Shown: positions 1-8,882 of the stretch, one piece after another
How positions within the stretch are numbered: position 1 is the stretch's first letter
Layout: each line of letters starts with the position of its first letter
Assembly (NCBI GenBank): GCA_017395685.1
Contig: JAFQOD010000011.1
Location: 1 to 39,949, forward strand
Source of the DNA: Clostridia bacterium
GTDB taxonomy: Bacteria > Bacillota > Clostridia > Christensenellales > Aristaeellaceae
Direction: 5' to 3'
DNA length: 39,949 nucleotides
Translations under genes and position numbers: made by a program
The notes under the pieces: generated by a model
The model's input: the letters and a program-made list of their open reading frames with translations, nothing else
The model's database searches: none
What the model was told of the DNA's origin: nothing

Positions 1-141
1 GGAATGAAAAATTCTTCCCGAATCATAAATGATTCTCCAGAATTTTTCTCCTCGCGGCGTACATGCCGCCGCTGCGGATTGCATTTCTTCGCCTACTATG
101 CTGCAAGTATTTTTGCGTATGGTTGGTTTGTCAACGGTCTG

Positions 142-177
142 TCCCGGAGGATAATGATAAATCCTCCGGGATTTTTT
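142..177 (+). terminator. Rho-independent terminator hairpin
   Basis: An 11-bp inverted repeat (TCCCGGAGGAT at 142-152, ATCCTCCGGGA at 161-171) is followed by six T at 172-177. The orientation suits a plus-strand gene lying left of the window. The hairpin also sits directly beyond the stop codon of the minus-strand MATE gene. Nothing coding was recognised in 1-141. Confidence 0.75.
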
Positions 178-1588
178 ATGCTTTTTTGGGCTGTTTTCTT
201 TCCTCCAGGAAGGCGGGCAGGGCGGCCTGGCCCTCCGGGGTGACGGGGCGCACCCATTTTCCGGAATACATATGCCGCTGCATCAGGCCAAAGCGAATGG
301 GCTCATCAATATAGCAGCAGGCAAAGATCAGCAGATACGGGGCCTTGAATACCAGGCCGCTCAGGCATACGCAGGGCAGCACAACGGCATACATAAAGGA
401 AATTTCCAGCACCGTGCCGGTGGTGGCGTCCCCTGCCGCCCGGTAGGTATCATTCATGGTCCAGTTGCACATGCGGATCACCGCAGCCACGCAGTAGATC
501 GCCAGCAGCCCTGTGCCGATGCGCAGGCTTTCGCCGGAAAGGCTCATGGTGGTAAGCAGGGGCTTGTGCACTGCCAGCAGCGTCAGGCACACCATCAGGA
601 TGCATCCCCCGCACAGCAGCACCAGCCGCTTGGCCCGCTGGTATGCGCAATCCAGCTCCCCGGCCCCCACGCATTTGCCCACCAGCACCGATGAGGCATT
701 GGAAAAACCGGCGAAGAAGCCGATCACAATGCCCTCCAGGGTGCGGAAAACGGCGGTGGCGGCGATGGCCTCCTGGCTCTGGCGACCCAGCACCATATTG
801 GTGATCATCAGCGCAATGCCGATGAAGGCTTCATTGCAGATAATGGGGAGGCACCGCTGCAGATATAATTTCACTGCCGCCCGGCTCCAGCGGAAATGCC
901 GGCGGAAATGAAACAGATACGGGTATTTCTGCAGCTTGGCCAGCAGCAGGATGCACCCTGCATTCACTGCGGCGGCAATCACCGTGGCCAGGGCAGCTCC
1001 CTGCACGCCCATGGCGGGAAGGCCCAGCTTTCCATGGATCAGCACCCAATTGAGGAAAATATTGGTGAGCACGGAGGCGATGGCCGCATAGAAGGGAATG
1101 CGCACCTTTTCGGTGGAGCGCAGCAGTGCACTCATGCCGGTGGAAAGAATCTGCAGCGGATAGGCAAAGCCCGCCACCCGAAGATAATCCACTCCGATCT
1201 GCTGGATCACTTCCTTATCGGTATAGATGGCCATGATCCATTCCGGGACAAGGATGCCGGCCCCGGCAAAGAGGAACGCCACCAGCATCATGAAGCTGAT
1301 GGTGATGCCAAAGGAACGATCAATGCCTTCATCATCTTTGGCGCCCCAGTACTGGCTGAAAAACAGCATCCCGCCGCCCACAAAGCCCCAGTAGCAGCTG
1401 AACATCAGCGATGTGAACTGGGCGCACAGCCCCACGGCCCCCACCGTTGTTTCCCCCAGGGGGGCGATCATAATGGTATCCACCATGGAGGCGGTGGTGG
1501 TCAAAAGATTCTGCAGCGCCACCGGGATGGCGATCACCGCAATCTTCCGGATAAAATCCAGCCAGGGGAAGGGCTTCTTTGGCAGCAT
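176..1588 (-). CDS. MATE family multidrug/Na+ efflux transporter
   Basis: The 470-residue polytopic membrane protein has the length and spread of hydrophobic segments expected for a 12-helix MATE antiporter, a family that exports cationic compounds in exchange for Na+ or H+. The N-terminal part (IPVALQNLLTT, then MVDTIMIAPLGE) matches the usual start of MATE helices 1 and 2, and the second half repeats the same pattern. The start ATG at 1588 has AAAGGATT upstream and a TTTACA/TATAAT promoter facing it. It is transcribed away from the sigma factor gene. The substrate cannot be read from the sequence. It is not closely similar to the second MATE protein at 37603, so they look like separate family members rather than a recent duplication. 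Confidence 0.9.
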   Translation of the reverse strand: MLPKKPFPWLDFIRKIAVIAIPVALQNLLTTTASMVDTIMIAPLGETTVGAVGLCAQFTSLMFSCYWGFVGGGMLFFSQYWGAKDDEGIDRSFGITISFMMLVAFLFAGAGILVPEWIMAIYTDKEVIQQIGVDYLRVAGFAYPLQILSTGMSALLRSTEKVRIPFYAAIASVLTNIFLNWVLIHGKLGLPAMGVQGAALATVIAAAVNAGCILLLAKLQKYPYLFHFRRHFRWSRAAVKLYLQRCLPIICNEAFIGIALMITNMVLGRQSQEAIAATAVFRTLEGIVIGFFAGFSNASSVLVGKCVGAGELDCAYQRAKRLVLLCGGCILMVCLTLLAVHKPLLTTMSLSGESLRIGTGLLAIYCVAAVIRMCNWTMNDTYRAAGDATTGTVLEISFMYAVVLPCVCLSGLVFKAPYLLIFACCYIDEPIRFGLMQRHMYSGKWVRPVTPEGQAALPAFLEERKQPKKA

Positions 1589-1620
1589 GGAAGGTCAATC
1601 CTTTCGGGAATTTCAAAGAG

Positions 1621-1649
1621 ATTATAGCGAATGGTAAGGGAAATGTAAA
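1621..1649 (-). promoter_or_regulatory. Sigma-70-type promoter for the MATE gene
   Basis: Read on the minus strand, -35 TTTACA (1644-1649) and -10 TATAAT (1621-1626) are separated by 17 bases, about 33 bases upstream of the MATE start codon. Confidence 0.7.
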
Positions 1650-1767
1650 GCGGAGACGCATTCCGGCCGGAGGGGATTTTTCGGGAAATTTGGATTTTAA
1701 GGATCGATTTGCCTTCTTTTTCCGTCTTTCATGGTGTAATCGCGATTACCGGAAAGGATATATTGCC

Positions 1768-2247
1768 ATGACGGAACAGCAATTTGATCAGAAAATCCGC
1801 ATGCAGGAGGAAAAATTATACCGCCTGGCCCGATCGATGCTGCGCAGGGATATGGATTGCGCAGACGCGATCCAGAATGCTGTATTTCTGGCCTGGAGCA
1901 AACGGCACCATCTGAAAGATGAGCAAAAATTCGAGGCCTGGCTTTTCCGCATCCTGATCAACGAATGCCGCAATATCCAAAGGGATTATCTGAAACGGAA
2001 GCAGGTGCTGCCCCTGGATCAGGGCATGCAGCTTGCTGCCGACAGCCCATCGCGGGATCTGGATCTGGCGCAGGCGCTGGAAAAGCTGCCGGAAAAGCAT
2101 CGGCTGCCCATTGTGCTCCATTATATGAATGGATTGACTGTGCCTCAGATTGCCTCTGTTCTCCGTTTGCCCCTTACCACGATCAAGGGGCGCATACGGG
2201 AGGGAATGAAAAAACTGCGCTGCATGCTGGAGGAGGATGAAGCATGA
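1768..2247 (+). CDS. ECF-type RNA polymerase sigma factor
   Basis: The product is a 159-residue sigma-70 family protein of the ECF class, which directs RNA polymerase to a small regulon. Region 2 covers about residues 10-75 (LYRLARSMLRRDMDCADAIQNAVFLAW, with the region 2.4-like EAWLFRILINECRN). Region 4 covers about 100-155 (ALEKLPEKHRLPIVLHYMNG, then the helix-turn-helix TVPQIASVLRLPLTTIKGRI). The reading frame is open further upstream, but ATG 1768 is chosen because GGAAAGG lies at 1751-1757 and the protein then begins as ECF factors do. Its stop overlaps the start of the DUF4179 gene by four bases (ATGA), so the two are translationally coupled. Confidence 0.92.
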   Translation: MTEQQFDQKIRMQEEKLYRLARSMLRRDMDCADAIQNAVFLAWSKRHHLKDEQKFEAWLFRILINECRNIQRDYLKRKQVLPLDQGMQLAADSPSRDLDLAQALEKLPEKHRLPIVLHYMNGLTVPQIASVLRLPLTTIKGRIREGMKKLRCMLEEDEA

Positions 2248-3593
2248 AGGATTTGCATTGGGAAAAGGTATTCCCGGCGGTGCCCCCCTCCGTGCATTGG
2301 CGGCTGGAAAAAGCATTGGAGGAAAAAAATCAGATGGATAGGAAGAAAATGAAAAAGCCTGTCGCCGCCCTGGCGCTGGTGATTGCCCTGCTGCTGGCCC
2401 TGATGGGCATGGCCTATGCCGCCGTTCATACCGGCATCCTGGATTATCTGGTGGGCGGGGAGGAGCGGGCCCCGGATGCACTGAAAGGCAGCATCCAGCC
2501 TGTTTTCGCCACGGCCGAAGCGGATGGCATCCAGATTGATCTGACCGGCGCCATCTATGACGGCGATCGGCTGGCCCTTTCCTTTACCATGGAAAATACC
2601 CGGCCCCAGGAAATTGCCTGTATTACTCTGGATCAGGTTACCCTGAACGGGGAATGGATCCCTATCAGCTTCCAGAGCTTCCCGGGGCAGTGGCTGCCGG
2701 ATGTATTTACCATTGATTTTCCCGATTACAGCCGCAATCCCGGCAGCGGGGGCATGCTCAGCGATTGGCTGGGCAGGAAATATACCGGCGTCATTTCCGG
2801 GGAGGCCACCTTTGTGGTGCAGCGACCGGTAAACAGGGCCGTGATCATCGATCCCTGGATGTGGTATGATTACGATGCGGTGCTATCCGATCCGGAAACC
2901 CGATCCCATTATCAGGCGCGCAAGGAGGCCATCCTGCAATCGGGGCTGGAGATTGGGGATGTATACCGGGATGCATACAGCTATCTGGAAGAGGGGTGTA
3001 CCGTATTGGATGCCTGGGGCAATTTCCTGCTGGATCAATCGGAATATCAGTATCTGCGCCCCTTCTTTGTAAGCGAAGATTACGGCAGCCGCCCGGAATA
3101 TCATGAAACCATCAGCCGGGATGGGCAGATGGTGGATACGGCCCGGATCACCCTTCCCTTCACCCTGGATGCCGATAGCGCCCGGGAAAGCCGGATGGAG
3201 GTGGAATTGCCGGAGATTGCCCTGGAAAACTGCATGGCACATTATGAAAAGATCAGCATTACCCCCCTTTCCACCCTGGTGCAGCTGCGCCTTTATCCCC
3301 ATGAAAATACCCCCGAGGCGGTGGCAGCTCTTGGCCGTTGTTATGGCTGCCCCACCCTTTCCATACCGGAAGGCCAGGGCGCTGAATGGCTGCCCATGGA
3401 AGGGGAGGGCTTTGCCGGGGGCGGCAGTAAGGATGGCAGATTGTATTATGAGATTCAGGTATCCTGGGGCGGCATGACGGAATTGCCCGATACATTGTGC
3501 TTTTCCTATGATCATGCTGAAGCGGCCGGGGATCAGGAAAGGGAAAGGCTGCGCAGGACATTCATTGAAAAAACCATCATCCCATTGAAATAA
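2244..3593 (+). CDS. DUF4179 family membrane protein, probable anti-sigma partner
   Basis: The 449-residue protein has a short cytoplasmic N-terminus (about 1-36), one membrane helix at about 39-61 (PVAALALVIALLLALMGMAY) and a large extracytoplasmic domain. This is the layout of DUF4179 proteins, which in Clostridia are commonly encoded directly after ECF sigma factors. The outer domain near residues 80-130 (LTGAIYDGDRLALSFTMEN) resembles the DUF4179 sandwich fold. By context it is likely to hold the upstream sigma factor at the membrane and respond to a cell-envelope signal, but no signal or protease site can be named. The gene overlaps the sigma gene by four bases and ends at the terminator at 3603. 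Confidence 0.78.
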   Translation: MKDLHWEKVFPAVPPSVHWRLEKALEEKNQMDRKKMKKPVAALALVIALLLALMGMAYAAVHTGILDYLVGGEERAPDALKGSIQPVFATAEADGIQIDLTGAIYDGDRLALSFTMENTRPQEIACITLDQVTLNGEWIPISFQSFPGQWLPDVFTIDFPDYSRNPGSGGMLSDWLGRKYTGVISGEATFVVQRPVNRAVIIDPWMWYDYDAVLSDPETRSHYQARKEAILQSGLEIGDVYRDAYSYLEEGCTVLDAWGNFLLDQSEYQYLRPFFVSEDYGSRPEYHETISRDGQMVDTARITLPFTLDADSARESRMEVELPEIALENCMAHYEKISITPLSTLVQLRLYPHENTPEAVAALGRCYGCPTLSIPEGQGAEWLPMEGEGFAGGGSKDGRLYYEIQVSWGGMTELPDTLCFSYDHAEAAGDQERERLRRTFIEKTIIPLK

Positions 3594-3602
3594 GGCATCA
3601 AA

Positions 3603-3632
3603 AAGGGCCGCGGCTTTTTTGCAGCGGCCCTT
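3603..3632. terminator. Bidirectional terminator between convergent genes
   Basis: A nine-base perfect inverted repeat (AAGGGCCGC at 3603-3611, GCGGCCCTT at 3624-3632) encloses a T-rich loop. It lies between the stop of the DUF4179 gene (plus) and the stop of the first VanW gene (minus). Confidence 0.7.
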
Positions 3633-3652
3633 ATGATTTCGTTCGACCAGGT

Positions 3653-4750
3653 TTATTCGGCCCGGTACATCATGATGGTGATGGCCCCATCCTGCACCCA
3701 GGTATCAAACCGGATGGGGAAGGGATACAGATTGCGGAAACGGAAATTCTGGGTGGAATTGCCCACCGCCGCATCCACCCAGATGGGCAGATAGCTGGCG
3801 CCGTTATTGCCGTGGGCCCGGCGGTAGATCACATACAGCCCGGGCAGCTGCAGCACCACATTATACAGCGTGGAGGATACCTGGCAGGTGCCGCCGCCCA
3901 CGCCGTCCTTCAGCCCTTCTTCGGTGATGGTGCCGGCGGGCAGATAGCCTTCGCTGGTGCGGTAGGGGCCGATATCCCGGTTGAAATTCAGTTCATCCCC
4001 CGTATTCAGGGTGATGCGGCACATTTTTTCGCAGGCCACCTTCAGATTGTGGATGCGGTTCAGATTGGATTTATCGGTGGTGATTTTATAGAAGGAGGTA
4101 TAGGAGGCGATGGGATGATCGGTGCCCGCATCCTCTGCGCCGTAATAGACGGGCTGCAGATCCGTCAGCAGATTGGAATCGATATAGCCGTACTGACGGT
4201 GATAGATGATCTTGGCATAGCCGTTTTCAAAGCCGATGAAGGAAATTTTCGCCCCCTTGTACAGGGTGATCAGCGTATCCCCGCCCCCGGGAATGGTGGT
4301 AATCGGGGCGGAATCTGCGCCGATGGCAGCGATGAAATGATTGAAATCCACGCCGTAGGGGGGCGTATGCTGATTATCGATAATCCGGGGATTTTCGATG
4401 CAGATGCGGTTGACATAGCCGGTGACGCCGCCGCTTTCATAGGTGACCAGCACATAGGTGGGATACACCGCATGAATCTTTACCCACACCCCTTCAGGGA
4501 GGGTGGCAAAATGATTGACGCCGTCGATAATTTCCCAGGATTCATAGACCCGGGCGGAAAGCCGCATTCTGCCGGTATACAGATGGGGCAGGGGTTCTTC
4601 CTGGGGGGCGGCGGTTTCTGCCGGGGAAAGAGCATCGACGGCCGGAGATATGGCATCCGCTGCCGGGGGAGGCACATCCTCTGCCAGGCCATAGGCCCCG
4701 GTGAAGGGAAGCAAAAGCAGACAAAGGAGCAGGGCGACCAAACGCTTCAT
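3653..4750 (-). CDS. Secreted VanW family protein with SH3-like region
   Basis: The 365-residue protein starts with a signal peptide (KRLVALLLCLLLLPFTGAYG). Two SH3-like stretches follow at about residues 60-120 and 145-200. The C-terminal VanW domain (about 235-362) carries the family signature GGGTCQVSSTLYN and the downstream HGNNGASYLP segment. VanW proteins occur with some vancomycin-resistance clusters and widely in Clostridia; their biochemical role is unknown, and cell-wall association is inferred from the SH3 part. The start lies three bases after the stop of the second VanW gene, so the two form an operon. No other resistance genes are present, so glycopeptide resistance should not be assumed. 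Confidence 0.87.
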   Translation of the reverse strand: MKRLVALLLCLLLLPFTGAYGLAEDVPPPAADAISPAVDALSPAETAAPQEEPLPHLYTGRMRLSARVYESWEIIDGVNHFATLPEGVWVKIHAVYPTYVLVTYESGGVTGYVNRICIENPRIIDNQHTPPYGVDFNHFIAAIGADSAPITTIPGGGDTLITLYKGAKISFIGFENGYAKIIYHRQYGYIDSNLLTDLQPVYYGAEDAGTDHPIASYTSFYKITTDKSNLNRIHNLKVACEKMCRITLNTGDELNFNRDIGPYRTSEGYLPAGTITEEGLKDGVGGGTCQVSSTLYNVVLQLPGLYVIYRRAHGNNGASYLPIWVDAAVGNSTQNFRFRNLYPFPIRFDTWVQDGAITIMMYRAE

Positions 4751-4753
4751 TTG

Positions 4754-5761
4754 TTATTTCGTCTCCTTGTATACAGCTACGAACAGGCATAGATCGTGGG
4801 TGGAGGCATCAATGCGGATGGGGAAATCATAATCATTGCGGAAAATGAAATTCAGGTTATCCGTGCCGGAGGAGGCATCCATCCCATGGGGCAGATAGCT
4901 GGCGGCGTTATCGCCGTGGGGCTTGCGCAGCAGCACGGTGATGCCGGGCAGCTGCATCAGGGCATCCCACAGGGTGGAGGATACCTGGCAGGAGCCGCCG
5001 CCGTAATTCTTTTTCAGTTCCTCATCTACCAGTACGCCGGCCAGCTGATAGCCGTTGGCGGCGCTGAAGGGACTGACGGTATCATTGAAATTCATTACTT
5101 CCCCAGGCTGCATCACCTTGCTGATGAAGGCGCTGGCCACAGCCAGATTGTTGTTCCGGGGGGGATCATCCTTGAAGAAGGAATGGAAGACGGAGATGGG
5201 GGCGGTGGAATCGGCGGTCAGTTCATTGCTGGCCACGGGATAAATGGCGGAAAGATTGCGGGTATCAATATAGCCGTACTGCCGTTTGTAGATCAGCCGG
5301 GCCCAGCCATCCTCCACCCCTTCCAGGGCCACCCGGGCGCCGGGGGTGAGGATTTCCAGGGTTTCGCTGTCCGCATTTTTTTCGGCCTTCACTTCCAGGG
5401 TACGGTCGATGACGGCGTAATAGGATTGGGGCATGACCGGGTAGGGAGGCACATTGACGGGATCCACAGTTTCGGTTACGTCGATGCGGTTGCGCAGCAC
5501 ATAGCCCACGCCCTTGGTGCCGTAGCGGATGGATACCCAATCGGGATAGATGCCCAGAATTTCGATCTTGGCGCCGGGCGCCAGATATTTGAGCACCTTG
5601 CTTTCCTTATCCATTTCTTTATATACGCTGGTGGAGCTGTTTTCATAGCGCAGGGTGATGATGCCGTGATAGATCACATCTTTATCGGCAGCCAGCGCAG
5701 CAGAAACGCTGCCAAGCAGCAGGGAAACCAGCAGCAAAAGGGCGGTCAATTTCAGCTTCAC
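4754..5761 (-). CDS. Secreted VanW family protein, paralogue of the next gene
   Basis: The 335-residue protein has a signal peptide (KLKLTALLLLVSLLLGSVSAALA), two SH3-like stretches (about 30-95 and 110-175, the second with RQYGYIDTRNL) and a C-terminal VanW domain with GGGSCQVSSTLWD and HGDNAASYLPHG. The frame is open upstream of 5761, but the GTG there is preferred: AGGAGG lies at 5768-5773 and the signal peptide begins immediately. It shares domain order and motifs with the downstream VanW protein (for example RQYGYID in both), which indicates an old tandem duplication. The promoter at 5819-5846 would transcribe both genes. Confidence 0.87.
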   Translation of the reverse strand: MKLKLTALLLLVSLLLGSVSAALAADKDVIYHGIITLRYENSSTSVYKEMDKESKVLKYLAPGAKIEILGIYPDWVSIRYGTKGVGYVLRNRIDVTETVDPVNVPPYPVMPQSYYAVIDRTLEVKAEKNADSETLEILTPGARVALEGVEDGWARLIYKRQYGYIDTRNLSAIYPVASNELTADSTAPISVFHSFFKDDPPRNNNLAVASAFISKVMQPGEVMNFNDTVSPFSAANGYQLAGVLVDEELKKNYGGGSCQVSSTLWDALMQLPGITVLLRKPHGDNAASYLPHGMDASSGTDNLNFIFRNDYDFPIRIDASTHDLCLFVAVYKETK

Positions 5762-5818
5762 AAGAATCCTCCTGTCCGTGGGGCAATGGCCCGGGCGAAA
5801 ATTTACCCAATCCTTTAT

Positions 5819-5846
5819 ATTATAGCATGTTTTTTCCTGTTGGCAA
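5819..5846 (-). promoter_or_regulatory. Promoter of the VanW operon
   Basis: On the minus strand, -35 TTGCCA (5841-5846) and -10 TATAAT (5819-5824) are spaced by 16 bases. The predicted transcript begins about 50 bases before the GTG start at 5761. Confidence 0.6.
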
Positions 5847-5868
5847 ATCTTTGAGAAAAATTTTACAG

Positions 5869-5895
5869 AAAAAATGCGGGATGATTGCATCCCGC
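5869..5895 (-). terminator. Terminator downstream of truA
   Basis: On the minus strand, GCGGGATG and CATCCCGC (5876-5895) form an eight-base stem with a four-base loop, followed by a run of T (plus-strand A at 5869-5874). It lies just after the truA stop. Confidence 0.75.
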
Positions 5896-5918
5896 TGTTG
5901 TTGTAAGCCTGCAAGGGC

Positions 5919-6698
5919 TCAATCATGCCAGGGGGTGAAGGGCAGCCCCTGCTCAAAGGCATATTCCACCCTTGTCAGCTCCAATCCACAGGCCGGGGCG
6001 GTCACCCCCAGATCCAGTCGGTTTTTGGTTTCCAGCGCCGTTTTCAGGCATTCGGGAGGCAATTTTCCCTGGCCGATGCCCATCAGCGTGCCGGCGATGA
6101 TGCGCACCATATTATACAGGAAGGCATTGCCGTGCACCTGCAGCTCCACTTCCTGCCCCATCCGGGTGACGGAGAGGAAATCAATGGTGCGGATGGTGGT
6201 CTTGGCGCTGCCCCCGGCGGCGGCAAAGGCGGCAAAATCATGGGTGCCCAGGATCTGCTGCCCCGCTTCATGCATCAGCTTTTCATCCAGCTTCACCGGG
6301 AAATGGGCGGTGCAGTTGCGGTAAATGGCACTGGGATGGGGGGCGTTATGGATGCGGTAGGTATATAATTTCCCCGCTGCATCAAACCGGGCATGAAAAT
6401 CCCCGGCCACCTGCTTGCCCTCCTGCACCCGGATATCCCGGGGCAGATAGCGATTGAGCACGAAGGGATATTTATCCGGGGGGATGGAGGCATCCGTATC
6501 AAAATGACACCTTTGGCCCAGGGCATGCACCCCAGCGTCGGTGCGGCTGGCCCCGGTAATGCGGGTGAATTTCCCCAGGGCCTGCTCCAGGGCCTTTTCC
6601 ACTTCCTCCTGGATGCTGGGGCCGTTGCTCTGAAACTGCCAGCCGGCATAGGCGGTGCCGTCGTAGCTGACGGTGAGCAAAATACGCTTTGATTCCAT
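5919..6698 (-). CDS. truA: tRNA pseudouridine(38-40) synthase TruA
   Basis: The 259-residue enzyme converts uridines 38-40 in the anticodon arm of tRNAs to pseudouridine. The catalytic loop SRTDAGVHALG holds the essential aspartate at residue 54. The N-terminal YDGTAYAGWQ (about 12-21) and the later FLYNMVRIIAGTL are also characteristic of TruA. Start ATG 6698 is chosen because the protein then begins at the conserved N-terminus and GGGAGGG lies a few bases upstream; the longer open frame up to 6854 adds non-conserved residues. Length is normal for the family. It is a single gene with its own terminator. Confidence 0.95.
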   Translation of the reverse strand: MESKRILLTVSYDGTAYAGWQFQSNGPSIQEEVEKALEQALGKFTRITGASRTDAGVHALGQRCHFDTDASIPPDKYPFVLNRYLPRDIRVQEGKQVAGDFHARFDAAGKLYTYRIHNAPHPSAIYRNCTAHFPVKLDEKLMHEAGQQILGTHDFAAFAAAGGSAKTTIRTIDFLSVTRMGQEVELQVHGNAFLYNMVRIIAGTLMGIGQGKLPPECLKTALETKNRLDLGVTAPACGLELTRVEYAFEQGLPFTPWHD

Positions 6699-6870
6699 AT
6701 CCGTCCCTCCCTTCCACCATGATACCCTCTCAGGCAGATTTGCGCAAGAGGGAAAAATGCCATCCGGCGCTACGCTGCCCGACAGCCAGTGGAATATTAA
6801 GAAATTATTACAAAACGATATAGAAAATGGAAGAGAATGTGAAATAACTATCAATAAACGGACGTTTGAG

Positions 6871-6899
6871 TTGTAAGGAGAGGGGGAATGGTATAAAAT
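6871..6899 (+). promoter_or_regulatory. Probable promoter for the SipW-type secreted protein genes
   Basis: TTGTAA (6871-6876) and TAAAAT (6894-6899) are spaced by 17 bases, about 50 bases upstream of the start codon at 6950. An overlapping TATAAA at 6892 makes the exact -10 uncertain. Outside this site and the truA start region, nothing was recognised in 6699-6949. Confidence 0.5.
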
Positions 6900-6949
6900 G
6901 TAATAAAATGTGCAGAGTGTATCTGTATGTGAAAAAGGAGGAAATCATC

Positions 6950-8851
6950 ATGCGCCGTAAACTGCTTTTGATCGTCAGCCTGGTGCTGGCCCTGGCGATG
7001 AGCCTTGGCGGAACGATTGCTTACCTGTCCGATACGGACTCGGCCGTCAACGTCATGACGCTGGGTAGCGTAAAGATCGTACAGCTTGAAAATGGAATGG
7101 AAGAGGGCGGCTTCGAACAAGGCCAGCCCCTGTATCCTGCCTATATCGCTGAGGATGCGAACGGCGAAAAAACCGTTTATGGCCTCATCGAAAAGGAAGT
7201 GACCGTAAAGAACGTGGGCAGCAGCGACGCCTACGTCCGTACGATCATTGCCTTTGAGGCAGGCGATGTAACCGATCTTGCAAAATTCAGGGAACTGATT
7301 GTTGCCGATTTCGGAACGGCGGCCGAATGGCTGGATGCCCCCGTTGCCCTGGAAAACGGCAGCAAATATTTTGTGGCCTGGGTGACCTATCCCGAAGCGC
7401 TGGCGAAGGGTGAGGTTACCGCTGCCAGCCTGGTGAACGTCTATATGAATCCTGAGGCCGGCAATGAGGATGTGGCCCAGTTTGACGGCATGTATGAGAT
7501 CCTTGCATTGTCCCAGGCGATGCAGACCGTCAATTTTGAGGATATGACGCCCGGCGCAGCGCTGGATGTTGCCTTCGGCTCCGTTGCGGCCAAGGCGGCG
7601 GAATGGCTGGCCAAGATGGATGTGAACGGCGCCGTGAAGCCCTTCATCCCCAATGCCCAGGTGATGTATAACGGTATTGTCTATGATGATATCTACGCAG
7701 CCGTTAAAGTGGCCAATGCCAAAGGCGGCGGCACCCTCACCCTGATGGGCAGCGCCACCCTGGACAAGCCCGTTGAGATTACTGCCGATATCACCATCGA
7801 CGGCGACGGCTGCACCCTGACCCGTGATCCCGGGGATGACGTGGCCCACACTGCGGCCTTCACGGGCAATATGATTGTCGTTAAGAACGGCGCCACCCTG
7901 ACGCTGGAGGATACCATCCTGGACGGCGAGCAGAAAGAGGTTACCGGCAGCCTTGTCGTTACCGAAGCCAACAGCCATATCGTGCTGAATGAGGGCGCCG
8001 TGCTGAAGAATAACTATGGTGCCCATGCGGTCAGTCTGGGTACCCGCATCGGCGCCACCCTGACGCTGAACGGCGGCGAGATCGTTGGCAACTCCTCCGA
8101 CTCCGGCGCCATCTGGGGCGGCGGCCATATCACCGTCAATTCCGGTAAGATCAATAACAATTCCTCCACCGGCTCTGCCGGCGCTATCCGCATGGTCAGC
8201 AACTGCAACCTGACCATGAACGGCGGTGAAATCAGCAATAATACGGCTGCGGGCAGCGGCGGCGCCATCTATGGCTACGGCGCTTCCACCTACAATTTCA
8301 ATGGCGGCAAGATGAATGGCAATAAGGCTGCGGTAGGCGGCGCCATGTATACCGGCGACAGCTCCACGGTCAATATCAGCGGCGATTTTGAAATGTGCGG
8401 CAATACGGCCGATGACGCCGGCGCCCTGCGCCTTTCCAACCGCACCTCCTTCAATATGACCGGCGGTAAGCTTGAAGGAAACGAAAGCACCAACAGCCCT
8501 GCCTGGGATGGCTTCTACGGCTGGAATCCCGCCGTGGATCTTTCCGCAGGCGAACTGAATGACGATATCATGATCCAGGGCGGCCTGACGCCCACTGTCG
8601 GCGGCGGTGAGGGCGACGGCGTTATCCATTTCGCGCTGAGCACCAATCATAATACCGCCAATCTGAAGGCGGATTTCAAGCCCTTCAAATTCACGGTGGC
8701 CGAAGGCAGCAATTTCGCAGCCTTCAATCTGAAGCCCGCTGCCGGCTATACCTATACCGCAGGGGATGAGGAGAAGCTGACCTGCATGAATGAGGGCTAC
8801 GCCACCTATTGGGATGCGGAAAAGGCCGTATTCAAGATTAAGGCCGAATAA
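6950..8851 (+). CDS. Secreted TasA-like protein with SipW-type signal and beta-helix repeats
   Basis: The 633-residue protein begins with a basic, strongly hydrophobic signal (RRKLLLIVSLVLALAMSLGG) and then TIAYLSDTDSAVNVMTLGSV, the hallmark of SipW-dependent signal regions as in TasA and camelysin. Residues about 20-210 resemble the TasA-type beta-sandwich. From about 240 to 545 runs a series of glycine- and asparagine-rich rungs (LNGGEIVGNSS, MNGGEISNNTA, FNGGKMNGNKA), typical of right-handed beta-helix adhesins. No LPxTG anchor is visible. Start ATG 6950 has AAGGAGG at 6935-6941. A paralogue lies 31 bases downstream. A surface fibre or biofilm-matrix role is inferred from TasA homology. 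No SipW peptidase gene is in the window. Confidence 0.8.
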   Translation: MRRKLLLIVSLVLALAMSLGGTIAYLSDTDSAVNVMTLGSVKIVQLENGMEEGGFEQGQPLYPAYIAEDANGEKTVYGLIEKEVTVKNVGSSDAYVRTIIAFEAGDVTDLAKFRELIVADFGTAAEWLDAPVALENGSKYFVAWVTYPEALAKGEVTAASLVNVYMNPEAGNEDVAQFDGMYEILALSQAMQTVNFEDMTPGAALDVAFGSVAAKAAEWLAKMDVNGAVKPFIPNAQVMYNGIVYDDIYAAVKVANAKGGGTLTLMGSATLDKPVEITADITIDGDGCTLTRDPGDDVAHTAAFTGNMIVVKNGATLTLEDTILDGEQKEVTGSLVVTEANSHIVLNEGAVLKNNYGAHAVSLGTRIGATLTLNGGEIVGNSSDSGAIWGGGHITVNSGKINNNSSTGSAGAIRMVSNCNLTMNGGEISNNTAAGSGGAIYGYGASTYNFNGGKMNGNKAAVGGAMYTGDSSTVNISGDFEMCGNTADDAGALRLSNRTSFNMTGGKLEGNESTNSPAWDGFYGWNPAVDLSAGELNDDIMIQGGLTPTVGGGEGDGVIHFALSTNHNTANLKADFKPFKFTVAEGSNFAAFNLKPAAGYTYTAGDEEKLTCMNEGYATYWDAEKAVFKIKAE

Positions 8852-8882
8852 GCCTTAAGCATAAAAAGAAAGGAAATGGAAA

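Noticed and set aside
3653-5761. Vancomycin resistance cluster
   Set aside because: Only VanW proteins are present; no ligase, dehydrogenase, dipeptidase or two-component genes are nearby.
3812-5854. Long plus-strand open frames opposite the VanW genes
   Set aside because: The minus-strand genes have signal peptides, VanW motifs, ribosome binding sites and a promoter; the plus-strand frames have none.
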